64,000 bases of DNA from Ligula intestinalis (lineage: Eukaryota > Platyhelminthes > Cestoda > Diphyllobothriidea > Diphyllobothriidae): the NCBI GenBank assembly GCA_036362985.1, contig JAYGXS010000005.1, positions 27,127,969-27,191,968 on the forward strand. Direction: 5' to 3'. Shown here piece after piece: positions 20,300-34,919 of the stretch; position 1 is the stretch's first letter, and every line of letters starts with the position of its first letter. The notes under the pieces were generated by a model. The model saw only the letters and a program-made list of their open reading frames with translations. It ran no database searches and had not been told where the DNA came from. Made by a program: the position numbers and the translations under genes.

Positions 20300-23200
20300 T
20301 TGTATTTGAGGTAGAAAGCCTCAGGCACAGCTTTGCTGATATAAGAATCCATTAGAGGAGTCGAATCTTTTTAATTAAGATGACTATTTTTATAATTTAA
20401 GCAACATAACTTTGACGGACTACTAGGTAAATGTCTAAACTTGTAAACTTAGTTCAGGGTTGATAGGAACAGGCGTAACTACCGAGCTAGATTAATTTTA
20501 ACTATGCAGTAGGTTACTCCATTACTGGTATCAAAAACAAATGTGATATAATAGAATGGAGCAATTCAGTCTTTGTCGTTTTCTCCGTGGATAATCCTCA
20601 GAAATCCCGACGATATTGATTCGGACAGGTAGGCTGTGTAATTTAAGCCAATAATTCCAGCAAAATGCTCGACTTACAGAAATTGCCTGGTTGAACAGGG
20701 AAAGTTTTGCAGGAAATCGGACAAAGGATCGTTGCAAAACAGTGTTTTTTGATCCAATTTTCATTTTTCGACAAATTACTTCAATGTATTGAATATATTT
20801 TGCCTTCGTTCCTTTCTACAAAGGCTACCACCCCTCGACTGGATTCTCACTCCCCTTTGTTTAAGTGCAGTTCAAAAAAATTCCTGCCCGCCATTCAAAC
20901 TAAACGCACCCGCAGAGGTGAACTCTGATATTGCAAAATCTACCATTTTGGACAAAAACGTGACCCAGTACAGATGGTATAAAATAACATGTTAAAGGCA
21001 GGTGGGGCTGCTGAATATTCGAGTTTAACTGTATTTTTGACAATTGGCAATATCGCAAAATTTAAAAATTGTTTAATCTTCTTAAAATTGACGTTCATCC
21101 TGATTGGTAAACATGTTTCACGTTTACTATGTGGCACTATCTGTTTATCTTACGAGGCAATAGAAATTCTCTAGGGCTGTATTTTTCCCCTTTGAATTAC
21201 CACCAGATTTATTGTGTTAGCAACAGGCATCCATGTGTTTCCACTTTATGAGAAGTCTAGGGTCAGTGGTGCACATTTTTTATATTACTTTTAGGTGTAA
21301 ATTCAACAATTGACATTTCCGGCAACACTTAAGAAAAAGGAATTATGTTGGAGAATAGGCAATTACATCGTTTTCTTATAATTATAAGAAATTTTAATAG
21401 GAACCATTGTACATTTAGCATATTTTTGATTAATCTCGAAGTAACATTTGTAAATGCCAGCAACATGCATAGTCAGAAAATCCTCAAAATATTTACCTTT
21501 TGTTTACGTACAAGCATGGAACACGAAGTCGGTGGTTCACTCTGCTCCTCATCTTCTTCTCCACAGTCCTTACGAGGCACCTTCTCGGGCTCAATCGACG
21601 CTGACATAATTTTTTTGCAGCAAAATGACGGCAGTTGACTACATGCCAAATACTTATTATAATTTCAAATATGCATCACTAGAAATCATCTTACTTTTGT
21701 CAGGAAGCAATTTCTTCATAGATAATTTTTCTATGATTCCGTTTGTTCGACGTTTATATAAAACCCTGTTAAGAGAGATGAAACTAATTAGCTTTTACCG
21801 AAAAACGAGCTTTGGATATAATTTACTGTGCAGATGGGCATGTAAGTCAAATCCGGAAATGCTTTAAAAAATCAAACCACATTTTTAAGCATCCAACATT
21901 TTTGCGACACCCCACACATATTGTTATTCCTAAGATTAGTAAAAAAAACGTTTTAATAATTGGTAACCTCTTTAACAAACGTCTTTATTGAATAATTAGC
22001 TAACGAAATTCTGCGCATAAAAACCTATTCCAAGGTAATCTAAATGGGGAATTGGGAGAGATTTACAATTTCTGTAATTTATCTGAAAAAATGAGTTAAT
22101 TTGACTAGTGATGAAAGAACATGCCTTTCTCTTTATAAAGGATAATTTTTCGATAAAGATATTTATTCTACGATTCGTTATAAACATACGAATGGAAAAA
22201 GACAGGCCACGTATATGTCCATTTTTTGAAATACTTTTTATTCTTTTGTCTGTTTCGTTTCTAAATGACGCTTGAGCGGAATCTATTGTTTACAAAATAA
22301 CATAAGATCTACATGACTTTCATTCAATGAAGCCTTAAATGGGCTGTCTTTGCAATAGCGTTCAGAAACTTTGTTTAAGCACATGACCACCTATGCAGTC
22401 AAACAAAATGAGCTAACAATACCTTTTTGTTACTGGATTTCTAGCAAATGATCTTCACAGAATAGCTTTATATAATTTTTTATACTTCTAGCGCTGCTTG
22501 ATTCTGAAAGTCAATGCGATTTCTTTAACTTCATTTTAGTTCCATTTGATTAAGTTCGCACAAAATTTTCGAGTACTGGAAGTGATTTTTATGCAAAACG
22601 TTGTACTAATTATGGAATATTTCCACAGCACAATACATATAAGAAGAAAGTTTTATCCTGTCTTTCCTAAGAGCATACATAATTTCCTTTACTTAAACAT
22701 ACTCATGATTTTGTTAAAAGGAGAGCCTACCTCCCCAATAACTTTTGCCAAAGCCATTATTATAAAATCAACTCATTTGATCGAAATAACTTGTCTAGAT
22801 AAACGCTAAACCACCAAGTTTAACTTCGTCCTAAAGTGCATTTGCAGGTTTCGCAGAACTGTACATTAACTACTGTTGCCACAGCCAGCGCCCATTTTTG
22901 TGTCGTTCCTTATGGTAATTGTATATCTTTTTCACACAATTTTGCTTGTGTACCACCCATAGCTGACTACATATGAGGTTTTTGAATTAAAAGGGCACAT
23001 ATAGCAATATGGAGTTAATACCCGTTACTCTGACTACGTTTCCGCCTAAGCACCCAATCAACGCATTTTTGCTGCACGTACGTCATTGTGCTGTGGCGTT
23101 TGTTAGGTGGCAATGGGAAAAGCCACAAATGTAAAAAGTAAGCCTGTAATGCAACGAAAACCAACTACTTGGAATGGAGACCGATAATGAGGTGGGGTAG

Positions 23201-26200
23201 GGTGAACCACTGCCTCAATCTCTTAAAGATGCATGTGCTGTCATCGTGTGCTGTAAGCTGAGCCCACGAAGTGTAAATGGTTAATGTAGGACGACAGAAA
23301 GCAACCAAAAGGTTAGAACCTGCCAGGCAAATAGCGTGTTCTTGCTGTTGATGCAATTCTTTGGAGCTTTTGAGTGCAGTCGGTCCTGTATTTAATCAAC
23401 AAGTTTCAAAAGGTACATTCTTAAGCGTGAGATTTTACTGATGCAAATTAAGTATCTAAACAGAGTCTGCATTTTAGCAGCCTTAATGTGGATCTATCTG
23501 CGCATGGGATATTCTGTCCCATCCAACATTATTTTTCATGTTCGCTACTTCTCTCCTTATAATATAATGCACTAGCAAACATATATAGAGGTAAATGTAG
23601 GACAAACAGAAATCCATTTTATTTTAAGCAATAACTGAATTGAAAGAGGTATTTTGTTTTGCTCTACATGATGTAGAATTCGTGTGCAGATAAGGTTTAA
23701 ACGCAAAAAGTCAATATATAGTGCAACTGACATAAGTATAACCGAAGTTGACCGTAGGTAACGACCTGCGATATTTGTGTTGATAAAATCATCGCATTTT
23801 TTATGAAACCCGTTTTAATGTCATGTTAGTTTACTATTGCATATAATCGTACTCGCTTACGTAATTGCCTATCCAACTGGCCGCAGAGCGATAGGCTAAT
23901 ACGCGTGTTAAGCCGGTATTCATTTTTCACTTAAAACAACTGGGAGGGTCTTTATCTGATGTATGTCTCCGACTTATCCCTTTAACTTACTGTCTGATTA
24001 ACGAATTTTGACATTTCCGGTTACCTGTTTCCTTATAAATTAATTTTTGAACATGATGTAGATTATTATATTTAAGCTGTATAAGCAGAAGCAGACATCT
24101 CAATTAATGTTGTTGATAAACTAAGAAAATGTTATTTTGTGTTAAGTCATATTAGAAACGTTATGCAATAATAATGATTAAAAATGCGATGCACACTGCT
24201 GGAATTTTTACTATTCACGAGCATAATAATATTTAATAAGACAAAAGGTCAAAATAAACGAATTTTCGATATGGAAATCACTGGTAAATTTGTTAAACAA
24301 ATGTACATTTAAGGAATGGCAGTGTAAAAGAATGGCGAGTCAAATCAGAGTAAAAACAGTTCTGCGAATTCTGCAAAACACCATTTAGGGCAATAGTAAA
24401 CGTGTTAGCTTAGTATATATATGAAGAGGTTATTTTGAGTAACAGAGTGGATTTATTAATAAGTAAGGATTTTGATAGAAAAACTGCTTTGTTGGTTAAA
24501 GTTATTAGGAGAAAAAGGCTCTCAGTTTTGCTAAATCATGAGTATGATTACATAAAAAGTATTCTGTATGCTAAAGACAGGATGAACATTGATTGTTTTA
24601 AACATCGTGCTGTGTAAGAATTCTACAATTAGTTAAAAACGTTGAATAATTATATCCTTCAGTGCTGGCAAATTTAACGGGAATTCGGTCAAATCGAACT
24701 TAACCGAACTTTTAGTAATCACATTTATTTTTCAGAAACAAGCACCAATAGAAGATAAAATAATTATATTTAGCTATTCTGTTACCTTTTATTGAACAAC
24801 ATGCAGTTATAAAAAAGTTTCGACTCGTTTGTTTAAACCTCACCTCTGACCTTGCACATGCCTTAACCTTGCCATACATGTAACCGTTAAGAATACATAA
24901 ATAAGGCCTTCACATGCTTAAGTCAGGTAAAAAATACTTTTTTTGCAAACAATGGGTTCCACTCAAGCGTTATTTAGAAACGATATAGAAGGAATAACAA
25001 ATTTTTTTCAAGCGATGGTCATAAACATGGCCTGTGTTTTGCATTTGCACGTGCATTACGTATCTGAGAATAAACCATCTTAAGCGAGCTACAATTCTTC
25101 ATAAAGAAAAGTATTTTCTTTCATATCTAGTCAAATTTAATTGTTTTTATTCAGATTTCATACAGAAATTGTCAAATTTCCCCAATTGTCCTGTGATATT
25201 ACCTTGGATGAACATATAATATGCAATAGGTCGTCATCGAAATATCCAACCTAAGCCCTTTTTAAAGAGGTTACCTATGAAGCAATTAAAAAAATAATCT
25301 TAGGAATACCAATATGAGTCGCATCTTACAGACATGTTGTATGCACGAAAATAAAAGATTGATGTTTGGGACAAGTATTTTTTCATTTGACCAGGATCAC
25401 CATTTTTATTAGAAAGAATATCCAAAAATCGCATTTTTCGGTAAATACTGTTAAGTTACATCTTATTTGAAAGGTTTTCAAGTAAACCGCGAACACAAGG
25501 ACAAATTAACAACTTATCAGTGTAGCCACTAAAACAAGCGCAATGTACAGATAATTTCTTCATACATATTCAGGATATAGGCTTACAATTATAACCATAT
25601 ATACTAAATGTTTTCACTTAGGACACTGTTTTTTGTGTGAATAAAGTGGTTGTTATAAGTGTTATGCCATACGAATTATTTAAATTGTCTAATTTAAAAC
25701 TTTTGTGACGTCTCCAATAGCTGGAAATTATGGAGAAAATTTAAATTTTCTTTACAAACAGTTTGTATTCCGCATAATTATTTTAAGTTATTAATATGAC
25801 TAATGTTGCTCATTATTATTTATAAGTTTTCGTTAATGCGCTACTAATGGAATGTAAGAAAGAACAAAAAAAAACAAATTTAGGAATTTTGTTTGCAGCG
25901 CTCGCAGAACTGTATAAGTACAAATGTTTATAAGTTTAATTGTCTCTTTTACCCTTGAAACTATTATTGCATCTCCCAGAAATCAATATGCTCAACCTTT
26001 ATGAATGTGTTGTCTCAATGAGAGTACTTCGTAAAAATTGCCACTTATACTGCCATAAAAAAATCCGCCGGTTTTTTATTGATTTCTATTGAAAACTTGA
26101 CCAAAGTATTATTATTGTTATTATATCCCGACTGTGAAGCGGAATTAAACAAAATGCAAGGCCACACACGTACACGCTGGCTGTTAACTAAAACGTTAGA

Positions 26201-29200
26201 TTATGTTTGTATTTTAAGCAAATGATTACCGTCTTGTGAATTCTGAACGAAATTGTCATGTGTCATATTTTATTTTTAATTATTCCTAGAGCTCAAGTGC
26301 AACAAGCTCTATGTTATTAATGAAATTCTGCTAGACTTTTTGAGGATTTCACTGATTCACTTTGTCTGTCCATTAATACAGATTAAGTTCAACCATTGTA
26401 TCGAAAACGTTCTAAAATAAAGTTGCTTAAAAGCATTTACCTAAATAAGGAGTTCCTTAACTTTCCTCCGTCTGTAGCTGCATTTCCTGGTCATAACTGT
26501 AGAATCTCCCAAACATGTCAGCTCATTGCCCACAAAAAAATTATTTCCACAAGCAAAGCTGGGAATAAATACGTATAATATATAGTTCAAAAACATTTTG
26601 CAATGAATAATCACTTCAAAAAGCCCTTGAGTTAGATAATTAAAAGTCACATAAATGTGTATTTTACTTTTTTGAAAATGAGGTCGAGATCAGAATGGGC
26701 CTTTTTGACCAGCTTTTACCCCCTCTTAAAAATGTATAAATACTCTGCTAGAAATGGTAGTACATATATTTCTATGTAAAACATAACAGTTTTCAATACG
26801 TATTTTTGCGTCAGAGCACGGCTATGTTATTTTAAATGCAGAACAAAGTGGCCCAAAATATCAGTCGATATTCTCTTAAATGATACTCTCTGGTCGTTCA
26901 GTTTCAAGTTGTTATATTGACTGACATTCTTCTATATTTCCATAACGTTTAAACAGAGTTACTTGACACCATTACCGCGAAAGTAAATGTTATTCCGTAT
27001 TTATTCATGTAAAGTCAAATAGTCCCCTTTAAGTTCAGCGAACTGAAAGAAATATAGGTCTCGTGAAAGTTGATTTCTAATTTTGAATGCACAAAAGTTA
27101 ACAGATTTGAAGAAAACCCTGGGTAAACTAAATTTTTTTGTCTTTTACCTTGATTTATTTTTTCGTCTCATACGTACGCTAGCCGCAATTTCATGGACGC
27201 AAAACAAAATCGGTCATTTTGTGAACATTTATAATAAAAAAATGCCGGCTTTTAATGAATGTTCTTATAAAGTGCTACAAACACAAGCAAAACGTTGTAT
27301 TTTGCAGTGCTTAATAACATAGAAATTTCCTCGGATATCAAAAAAACACTGGATTTTGACCATTTCAAGGACAATTAAACTTTTGTTCCAATGATCGCTT
27401 CTTTATCTTATTTCCCATTTTATTGATATAAAGGGAAATTCGATTGTATTTTACTGTATTTTGCGCCTCAAGTTAACCATATAAACTAAATAAACAACCT
27501 CATATAAGCGTAAAATCCCCAAATTCCCTTCTTTTCATTAGCTATGCCATAAACTTTATGTCTGTGACTTGTCACTTTTACTTTCTACCCGATAAACGCA
27601 TTTTCATATTTTGATTTTCCTGTTTCCTCATAAATGACTTTTGGGGCACGGTGTACATTGGTATGTTAACGCCAATTAAGCAGATGCATATATTTGACGT
27701 AAATAATTGTTTCCCCGGCCACAGCGTAGGCCGGAATGACTGTGTATTATTCAGGCTTGGCCAGCAAACAGAAAAACCGAACGAATAATCGGTTTCTGCA
27801 TATAAATGGTGGCACAGGCATCAGCGATAACCAAATAAACCTGTTTCGCTGGTTGTCTGTTACTGCAAAATTCCAGTGCGAGGATTCCGGCACAAAGGCC
27901 TACATTTCAAAGTAATTTTGAATTTTTTTCTCCTTTATGCACCAGTTCGAATGATCCATAATAGAATACAGTAGCCACGAAGAACGCTTGTTCATAGAGC
28001 AGGACATAATATGAATTAAAAGTTTTCTCATGATCTTAAGGACCTTATTTATAGTGAATAGTAGCCGGCAATTTATAAGGGCAGTTTTTTTATGACCAGC
28101 ATTATCAACAATTTTTTCTTTATTTATGAAAGATATGCTTCAACCTCCTCAAACCGGAGTTTAAAATTTACATCAGCAGGTTTCAAAGTCATTCAGCAAA
28201 AAAGAGTTTTTTTAAAATTAAAATGTGATTTGACAGAAGTCTTAGTTTGCTACTAAACGAATACACAGAATTTATTTCGTGTATGTTAACCACAAAATAT
28301 AGTTTTATTTAAGAAAAACAGACCACATGTTTCATGAATTCTGAGCCGTACTCTGTAGAGGAGCAAGATGGCCGTCGACAACTAAACATATTTCGACTGA
28401 CACTTGGGTTTTCCCAAAAGGACTGTCTCCCTGAATATTTAAGTTTTATTTAATATCGCAACGTCACTATTAGTTCTTGTTTCCTACTCTTTATGTTTGG
28501 CCTCATCTATGTGTTGCAATTGCTTGCTTCTTTTCACCACTTTTAATGTCATATTTTCAATCAAGTAGTCAAGCAAGTAGTCCGCTCAGTAATATTGATC
28601 ATGACAACCTTCATAAAATACAAGATAATAGTACAATTGCAACGAATGTGGCATTTTTAGGTACGTCATAACGTAAAACACGCACTTGAGGAGACAACCA
28701 TAGGATGCCAGGTTTCATAGACTAACAAGCGCCGTCATAATAGAGTTTGCATTATGTTAAGCATAGAAATGTCAATGAGCGTTTAAACTCATACGGCTTA
28801 CGTTAGAATTTTTATTTGCAAAAACAAATATCATGTTGATTCGTGCAGACATTTGACCTTTTTAATTTTTGTTGAGTATTTGATTAGTAAAATCCATCAT
28901 CCCGCAGCATACGAAATGACAACAAATTGTGCCTTTTGTCAACACAAAGCAGCTATTCAAACTATTAATAGGTAAAAGGGCACAATGTGGTCATAAATTG
29001 ACAAACAACCGAAATCCTACCAGTCAGGAACTAGGAGACGTGCAGAAGGTATCATTGTTCACGTTTTTTGCAAGTCGTTAATTTAGCGACTTTACAGCCT
29101 TCAATATTATATTTATTTCGTACGAATGATAGCCTCCCGTTATTCATGAAATTCAGTTATGGCCATTTTAAAGGATATCTTAATTGGATTCATTGTTTCT

Positions 29201-29800
29201 TCGAATGTTTGCTGAAGAAAAGGCGAAATGAAAGCGGGCAACGCACGCCACTGTAAGGAAATCCACTCCAATAACCTGCGGGGTTGCGATATATGATTTG
29301 TGTGCGACAATTCAAAAGGAAGGAAATTATGGCCAGCATCTTCTTATTTAGATCGAATGAGGCACATTTCGGGAAACGGACATCATGGTCAACACAATCA
29401 GAAGCCTCAGCTTAATAAAAAAATATACGGTGTCAATTGAAGAAAGTGGCTATATCTGCATAGTCGTACATGACCAGATAAATAAAAGGGGCAAGTGTTA
29501 CCAGATCTGCAGCCGGGGAAAACCTGGGGGGCAGTTCCAGGAAGGTTTTTTGTTCTGTTAGATGATGAATCATCTTGCATTTGATCACTGTCTTCTAGAT
29601 CGTTGAGACTTCTCGAAATGTAATTATTTGCCGAAATTGATTTAAGTAAGTAGGCCGTTCATGTGTATATCGGAAGATGTAATTTCGTCAATAAAAAAAG
29701 ACAAATTATTGACTTTCAATATCTCTTGTAGACATTATTATGTAGCTGATACGCGAACGCCAATCGTTCAGATGACCCACTTAACTGTCCATGCTGCCAG
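20300..29800. other. Long AT-rich stretch, nothing recognised
   Basis: About 9.5 kb of AT-rich DNA. Open frames are below 100 codons, are not conserved elsewhere in the window and carry no domain signature. A short perfect-looking hairpin lies at about 27768-27798 (cagaaaaaccga paired with tcggtttctg). A weak similarity between about 24010-24100 and 27600-27690 may be an old duplication. It could be intergenic DNA or a large intron. Confidence 0.45.
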
Positions 29801-29809
29801 TCGATCTCT

Positions 29810-30010
29810 CTCATGAGGCGGCAAAGGTATAGGCAGAAGGGCCATGCCACCAAAGCCATGTGACACTATTAATGTATTTTTTTTGCTCATTTGTCGTCAT
29901 CAGCTACTTATACTTAACTCCGCTGTTGCTGATGAAATTGCTGCCACACTTGGGTCTTAAATTCGGGTCTTTTGGGTCAGAGGCGAACGTCCTAACCATT
30001 GAGCCACGAT
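29810..30010 (-). repeat. tRNA-derived SINE (family S2), minus strand
   Basis: The minus-strand head at 29940-30010 reads tggctcaatggttaggacg (A box) and gacccgaatttaagaccc at the B-box position, then gtgtggcagcaa. That downstream block recurs at 48408-48420 and 56806-56818, so this belongs to the same family as the intron-2 SINEs of proteases B and C. A gaggcggcNNaggNatNggcagaaggg motif at the other end recurs at 33646. Confidence 0.5.
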
Positions 30011-30242
30011 GTTAAAGTCATACCATTATTATAAAGTAGCAGATATGCGTTCACCGATCTGTCAGAGGAGACACTCGTCCGTCCATTTTGTCATTAGAAC
30101 TGTCTCTCTCCCGAGCCTCTAACGCAAAGCGGCTAGGATAAAGGCATGCTACCAGCCATTCAAAGGCTGACTGAGGCGTCTTATATTCCCTGATTATGAT
30201 ATTGAGAAGTAAATCCGATCGCTGGACAACACTTTTATTCGT

Positions 30243-30281
30243 CTGACGTTTCGACATCCATCGCAGATTCTTTATCAGAGA
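30243..30281 (-). ncRNA. Degenerate PLE hammerhead end
   Basis: Minus strand: CUGAUAA in place of CUGAUGA, a short stem II, GAAACGUC and AGAC. This is the PLE 3'-tail signature seen at 798-839, with one core base changed (G8 to A). No PLE coding sequence accompanies it, so it is a solo terminal fragment. Confidence 0.5.
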
Positions 30282-30299
30282 CATAAGCAGAAGGCAATA

Positions 30300-33200
30300 G
30301 CGGGAACTATGATATTGACGATAACCACGAATTGATTATGTTTCACAGAGTAAAAGTTGTGGTTTTGACGATGGTCTCAACTAGGTCTAAACGCAGAAAG
30401 TCAGGAATAAGGCAACCCGATTAGCTTTGAACTTTCTGCATAAGATACCAATGCAGCTGTCAGCTTTTAACTTGACGTTAGCTACGGGGTTTCCTAAGGC
30501 ATCACGAAGTATGGAAAAATGAATCTTTTTATGAAAGTTTACTGTCACAAAAAGAGTAAAGAAACATTTAACGAAGATTTCTTGGTATTGTCGACCAATT
30601 TGGTAAGCTTTATGTCTTCGGACAGCCGCTTAGCCTGCAAAACGGTAAATTGGAGCAAAGCAAGAATGGAAGTATCGTTTTGTAGATGAAAATAACGTAT
30701 GAGTCTCTGCATACTTGGACAGAAAGAAAAACATGGGAAGAATTCATTCTTTAAATTAGGTAGTTTTTCAGTATTGGGCATAGTGTAGTCTGCACCCTTC
30801 CCTCTCGTTTGCTTACCCGCTACCACGAACGACTTCCGTGTCTCCCCTCCAAACTCTATATGCTCTCAGGACGATTGCATTAGAGAAAAAAATTGCTCTA
30901 ATCGGGCCGTGAGTTTGTGGGATAAACTAACCAAGGCAATTGTGATGTGAGAAGCCCTGGAGGCATGTAATATCCATGGGCTTCAGAACACGCGAGTTAG
31001 TAACCGTTAAACACCAGTGCATGATTTTACACTGTCTACGTTCACATGACTGCAATTTTCTTACATATTTTCAAATTCTAGATAATTTTATAGGAAAAGG
31101 GATTTTAAAGGCGTAAGCCATTTTTTTCTTAAACACACTGATTGACTGATGGGAATAAATGCTAAACAATTCGGTTCAGAAGACTTAATACATTATTACC
31201 GTTTGGTCTAAATTAAGCCTTGCATGTAGTGTGCCAATTCTGATTTGTAAATAAAGTATGAATTCTAGGATTTTTACTCATCTTATGAACTTTGTTTGGG
31301 AATGCTTATTTAATCGAAAACAAAAAGCCCTACTTCTGCCCTAATTTTACCCATATTCTAACCAATGGCTGACGGGAGACCGTAATAGCTTTTCCTTTGC
31401 CTTTGCTGAACATTGGCTTATTAGCTCGACCGTAAAAAATCTCGGGAACAGTAAATTATGCAGCCCAACTAATTAATTCCTTCTTCCTGCATGTATTCCT
31501 ACAAAAACGGTGGTTATAGGGTTTCATGTGTGGAGAATAAGGACACCCAGTGGATTGTACATCAATAAATGCTACACGCATTCTCATTTTATTCAATTTA
31601 AAATCGTTGTTGATAAATATCTGTAAATGTCGCTCATATGTATTATCGTTTAATTTATTGCGGATAAACCCAATTATCAACCCGCACGCTTGTAAAATTT
31701 CACTAAAAATTGAAATGCTTTTCAAGAGATCATCTACTTCAACTAACCTGATGTTCAACGCCCACAAAAACTCTACAAACACCGTTTTTACAGGATAAAA
31801 CACTGAAAGTATGGGTAGTGAATAGGCCTACATAAGCTGCTTTTGCGAAAACCTTTTAGTCCATGTTCTATTCTGATAATATCAAATTCTTGCATTGCAA
31901 GTCACTTGAATTTCAGGCCCGAACTTCTTCCTAAATCCAGAGAGCCTAATGAGCGCATATCACATCATCCATAACCCGAACTCAGCCTACAAAAAAGTGT
32001 TTACTTCCTCGTCTCAAGCTACTCTTTCATCGATGTTATCTGCGCGAATATGCGGCTATACTACTTTTAATTACATTTTAATTGTTATTAAGTAAATAAT
32101 GTATCTCCTTTTTTTCAAGTCATTTTTTTCAGTCAGATATTCCGATTCCTTTTGACTGGTCAGTGCCATCCTGTTTATTTTGCTGCTTATAAACAGGAGA
32201 AGCATAGTTTGCCTTTGTAGATGCTAAGGCCTCGCTTGCTTCCAGACTTACTGTTTATGGGCCCTGCCTAGCGCACTAGATTGGATTTAAATACTCCTAC
32301 TCTACAATGGCATTTACATATCAACCTTTTTTCTCCACCGTATAGTTTTTAATGTACACATACATTCCATCAGCAATGTTCCGAATATTTGAAATCTGCC
32401 GCGTCTTTTTTCATCTGCAATACCTGTTTCCCCGGTTCATATTTTGCTCACAATGATTTTCCAAATATGCTTGAGTATTGTTCTTGAACGATTGGTTGGC
32501 AGTTAATGTACAATAATACAATCCATTTCTAACCGTATGTATCCTCCCACCTATAACACCAAATTGTGCATTGTCAATAATTTACCTGCGTTTGGATTGT
32601 TCTATTCTTTCGCTGTTCGATACTAACGAATGGATGTTGGTTAATTAAGAGAGACGGAACAAAACGCAAAGGGTATACGGCATCTTCTACTTGCAATCTA
32701 GGCTTGCTGCACCAGGTAACTTAATGCACCGCAGATTACCACCCTAGTGCTTTTTCCTTTGAATCACCGGCGCAAGGCCGCGAAGGTACAAAATGCACCT
32801 TTAAGACTCCTATAAAGAAAGTCAAATAATAACACCCGAGGTCAATTGAGCGGTTTCGGGAAGAACACGCTATCCCTCCCTCTTCTGACGATGCATACTT
32901 TGTTGCCGTGTCTCACCTGCTGAGACTGCAAACGTAATTAAATTATGAATTGCCGCAGGGAGCAACCTGGTTGACTTGGAGGCTTGTGTTGACGATAAAC
33001 ATCACGCGCTCTTTCTGTTTCTGCAAATTGGCAAGGTGTTTGAGTGCAGTGAAACCAAAATTAAAGGGCCAAGATAAATGCATTCCCGTTAGGGTAGGAC
33101 CGCACTTGTTTAAATGTTGCTTATCCAACAGAAGCTGCCGTTGAGCAGATTGAATCACGAAATTAATTTATGAGGCATTATTTGGAGCACAAACAAATGG

Positions 33201-33375
33201 GCCTTCACATAATATGATGCAAGCACTTTGAAAATGTGACTTACTTTCTTCTTAATTGACGACTTTGCGTAATACCGTCTCACTTCAGTGTTGAGTTGTC
33301 GAACGTGTGCTTGTAGTTACTATGCTAACGATGAAATAGACCTGCAGAAACATATATATGTAGAAGGGCATTACC
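30300..33375. other. AT-rich stretch, nothing recognised
   Basis: No convincing coding sequence. The longest frame (31456-31803, minus, 115 codons) has no recognisable motif and overlaps an equally open plus-strand frame, which is typical of AT-rich noncoding DNA. Confidence 0.4.
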
Positions 33376-33379
33376 AGCA

Positions 33380-33765
33380 TAGACAGGAGGCACTTGAAAG
33401 ACCTCTTCTGCCTTGTTAGGCATCATCGGCTAGTGATACCCAACCACAGTGTGGCCGCTAAAATTGAAGCCACACCGAGATTTGAGCTCGCTATCTCTCA
33501 TGTCAGGGTAACCATCCTTAAAGTTGAGCTACGAGCTAAAGGTCTAGCTGGTATTATATCGGGAATGTACAGTGGCATATATGAGTACACCAAACTGTCA
33601 GAGGACGGAATCACACCTCCATAAGCTCCATCTTCAGCTTCCACCATGAGGCGGCTAGGATAAAGGCAGAAGGGAATTACCAGCGGCCACACTGAGATTG
33701 GGTATCACTAGCAGATAATGCCTAAACAGGCAAAAAAGGCCTTCCTAGTGTCCCCTGTTTTTGAT
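33380..33765. mobile_element. MITE-like inverted-repeat element built from SINE S2 ends
   Basis: About 85-bp imperfect terminal inverted repeats. Left at 33380-33465 is ggcatcatcggctagtgata followed by cccaaccacagtgtggccgc. Right at 33680-33765 is its complement (gcggccacactgagattggg, tatcactagcagataatgcc). The block also matches the tail of SINE S2 (ttgggtatcgctagc at 48439). It may be two SINEs inserted tail to tail or a hairpin-forming MITE. Confidence 0.5.
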
Positions 33766-34124
33766 GGTAATGTTCTTCTGTTTATATCCTAGGCGGCTTC
33801 CGCTGGAGACTCGAGAGAGAGCCCAAATGGCAATATGGAGGGACGAGTGGGTCATTTGACAGATCGGTGTGCGCATTTTGCCACGTTGGGGACCTCTGAC
33901 AACCACATGAACTTTGTTTAGTTCGGAAGCCTATTCGATCGGTGTTCGCACATTCCTGAGTGAATATATACCCGATCGGCAGTGACAGCAAATGGCAGGT
34001 GGCGAGGCGCAGATGAACAGCGGTTCGATGAAGTGCTTATGACCCATCTGATAGACTCCAGTGGTGGACCAACTGCGCCGTCTGTGAGTGCGTTTGTTTG
34101 TGTTGTCCGACCAGCTGGTGTTCA

Positions 34125-34183
34125 GGGTTATGCTTGGCTGATGAAGGCTAATAAGCCCGAAACAGTTCTGTAACAGGTTACCC
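34125..34183 (+). ncRNA. Hammerhead ribozyme, tandem unit 1
   Basis: Outer stem I GGGU/ACCC, inner stem I GCUUGG against ACAGGU, core CUGAUGA, stem II GGCU-AAUA-AGCC, core GAAA, stem III ACAG/CUGU with a UU loop, cleavage base A (GUA). In this unit the first stem I base after the cleavage site is A instead of U. The usual G10.1-C11.1 pair is A-C in all four units. Confidence 0.85.
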
Positions 34184-34492
34184 CCAGATGCTGTCATACC
34201 CCACTTACTGCTATTATGATTTGGCCGGAATCGGCCTGGCAGGCGGTCACCCGTTGGGGACCTCTGACCACCACATGAACTTTGTTTAGTTCGGAAGCCT
34301 ATTCGATCGGTTTTCGCACATTCCCGAGTGAATATAAATAAGATCAGCAGTGACAGCAAATGGCAGGTGGCGAGGCGCTGATGAACTGCGGTTCGATGAA
34401 GTGCTTATGACCCATCTGATAGACTTCAGTTGTGGACCAACTGCGCCGTCTCTGAGTGTGTTTGTTTGTGTTGTCCGACCAGCTGGTGTTCA

Positions 34493-34551
34493 GGGTTATG
34501 CTTGGCTGATGAAGGCTAATAAGCCCGAAACAGTTCTGTATCAGGTTACCC
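34493..34551 (+). ncRNA. Hammerhead ribozyme, tandem unit 2
   Basis: As unit 1, with UCAGGU pairing to GCUUGG as the inner stem I. Both core strands and stem III are intact. Self-cleavage would be predicted after GUA, at 34540. Confidence 0.88.
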
Positions 34552-34860
34552 CCAGATGCTGTCATACACCCCTTACTGCTATTATGACTTGGCTGGAATC
34601 GGCCTGGCAGGCGGTCACCCGTTGGGGACCTCTGACCACCACATGAACTTTGTTTAGTTCGGAAGCCTATTCGATCGGTGTTCGCACATTCCTGAGTGAA
34701 TATATACCCGAGCAGCAGTTACAGCAAATGGCAGGTGGCGAGGCGCAGATGAACTGCGGTTCGATGAAGTGCTTATGACCCATCTGATAGACTCCAGTGG
34801 TGGACCAACTGCGCCGTCTGTGAGTGCGTTTGTTTGTGTTGTCCGACCAGCTGGTGTTCA

Positions 34861-34919
34861 GGGTTATGCTTGGCTGATGAAGGCTAATAAGCCCGAAACA
34901 GTTCTGTATCAGGTGACCC
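34861..34919 (+). ncRNA. Hammerhead ribozyme, tandem unit 3
   Basis: Same fold as unit 2; predicted cleavage after A34908. The unit ends 30 bp further on in a (TA)n tract. Confidence 0.88.

Noticed and set aside
31456..31803. 115-codon minus-strand frame with an overlapping plus frame
   Set aside because: Both strands are open in AT-rich DNA, with no motif and no second copy.
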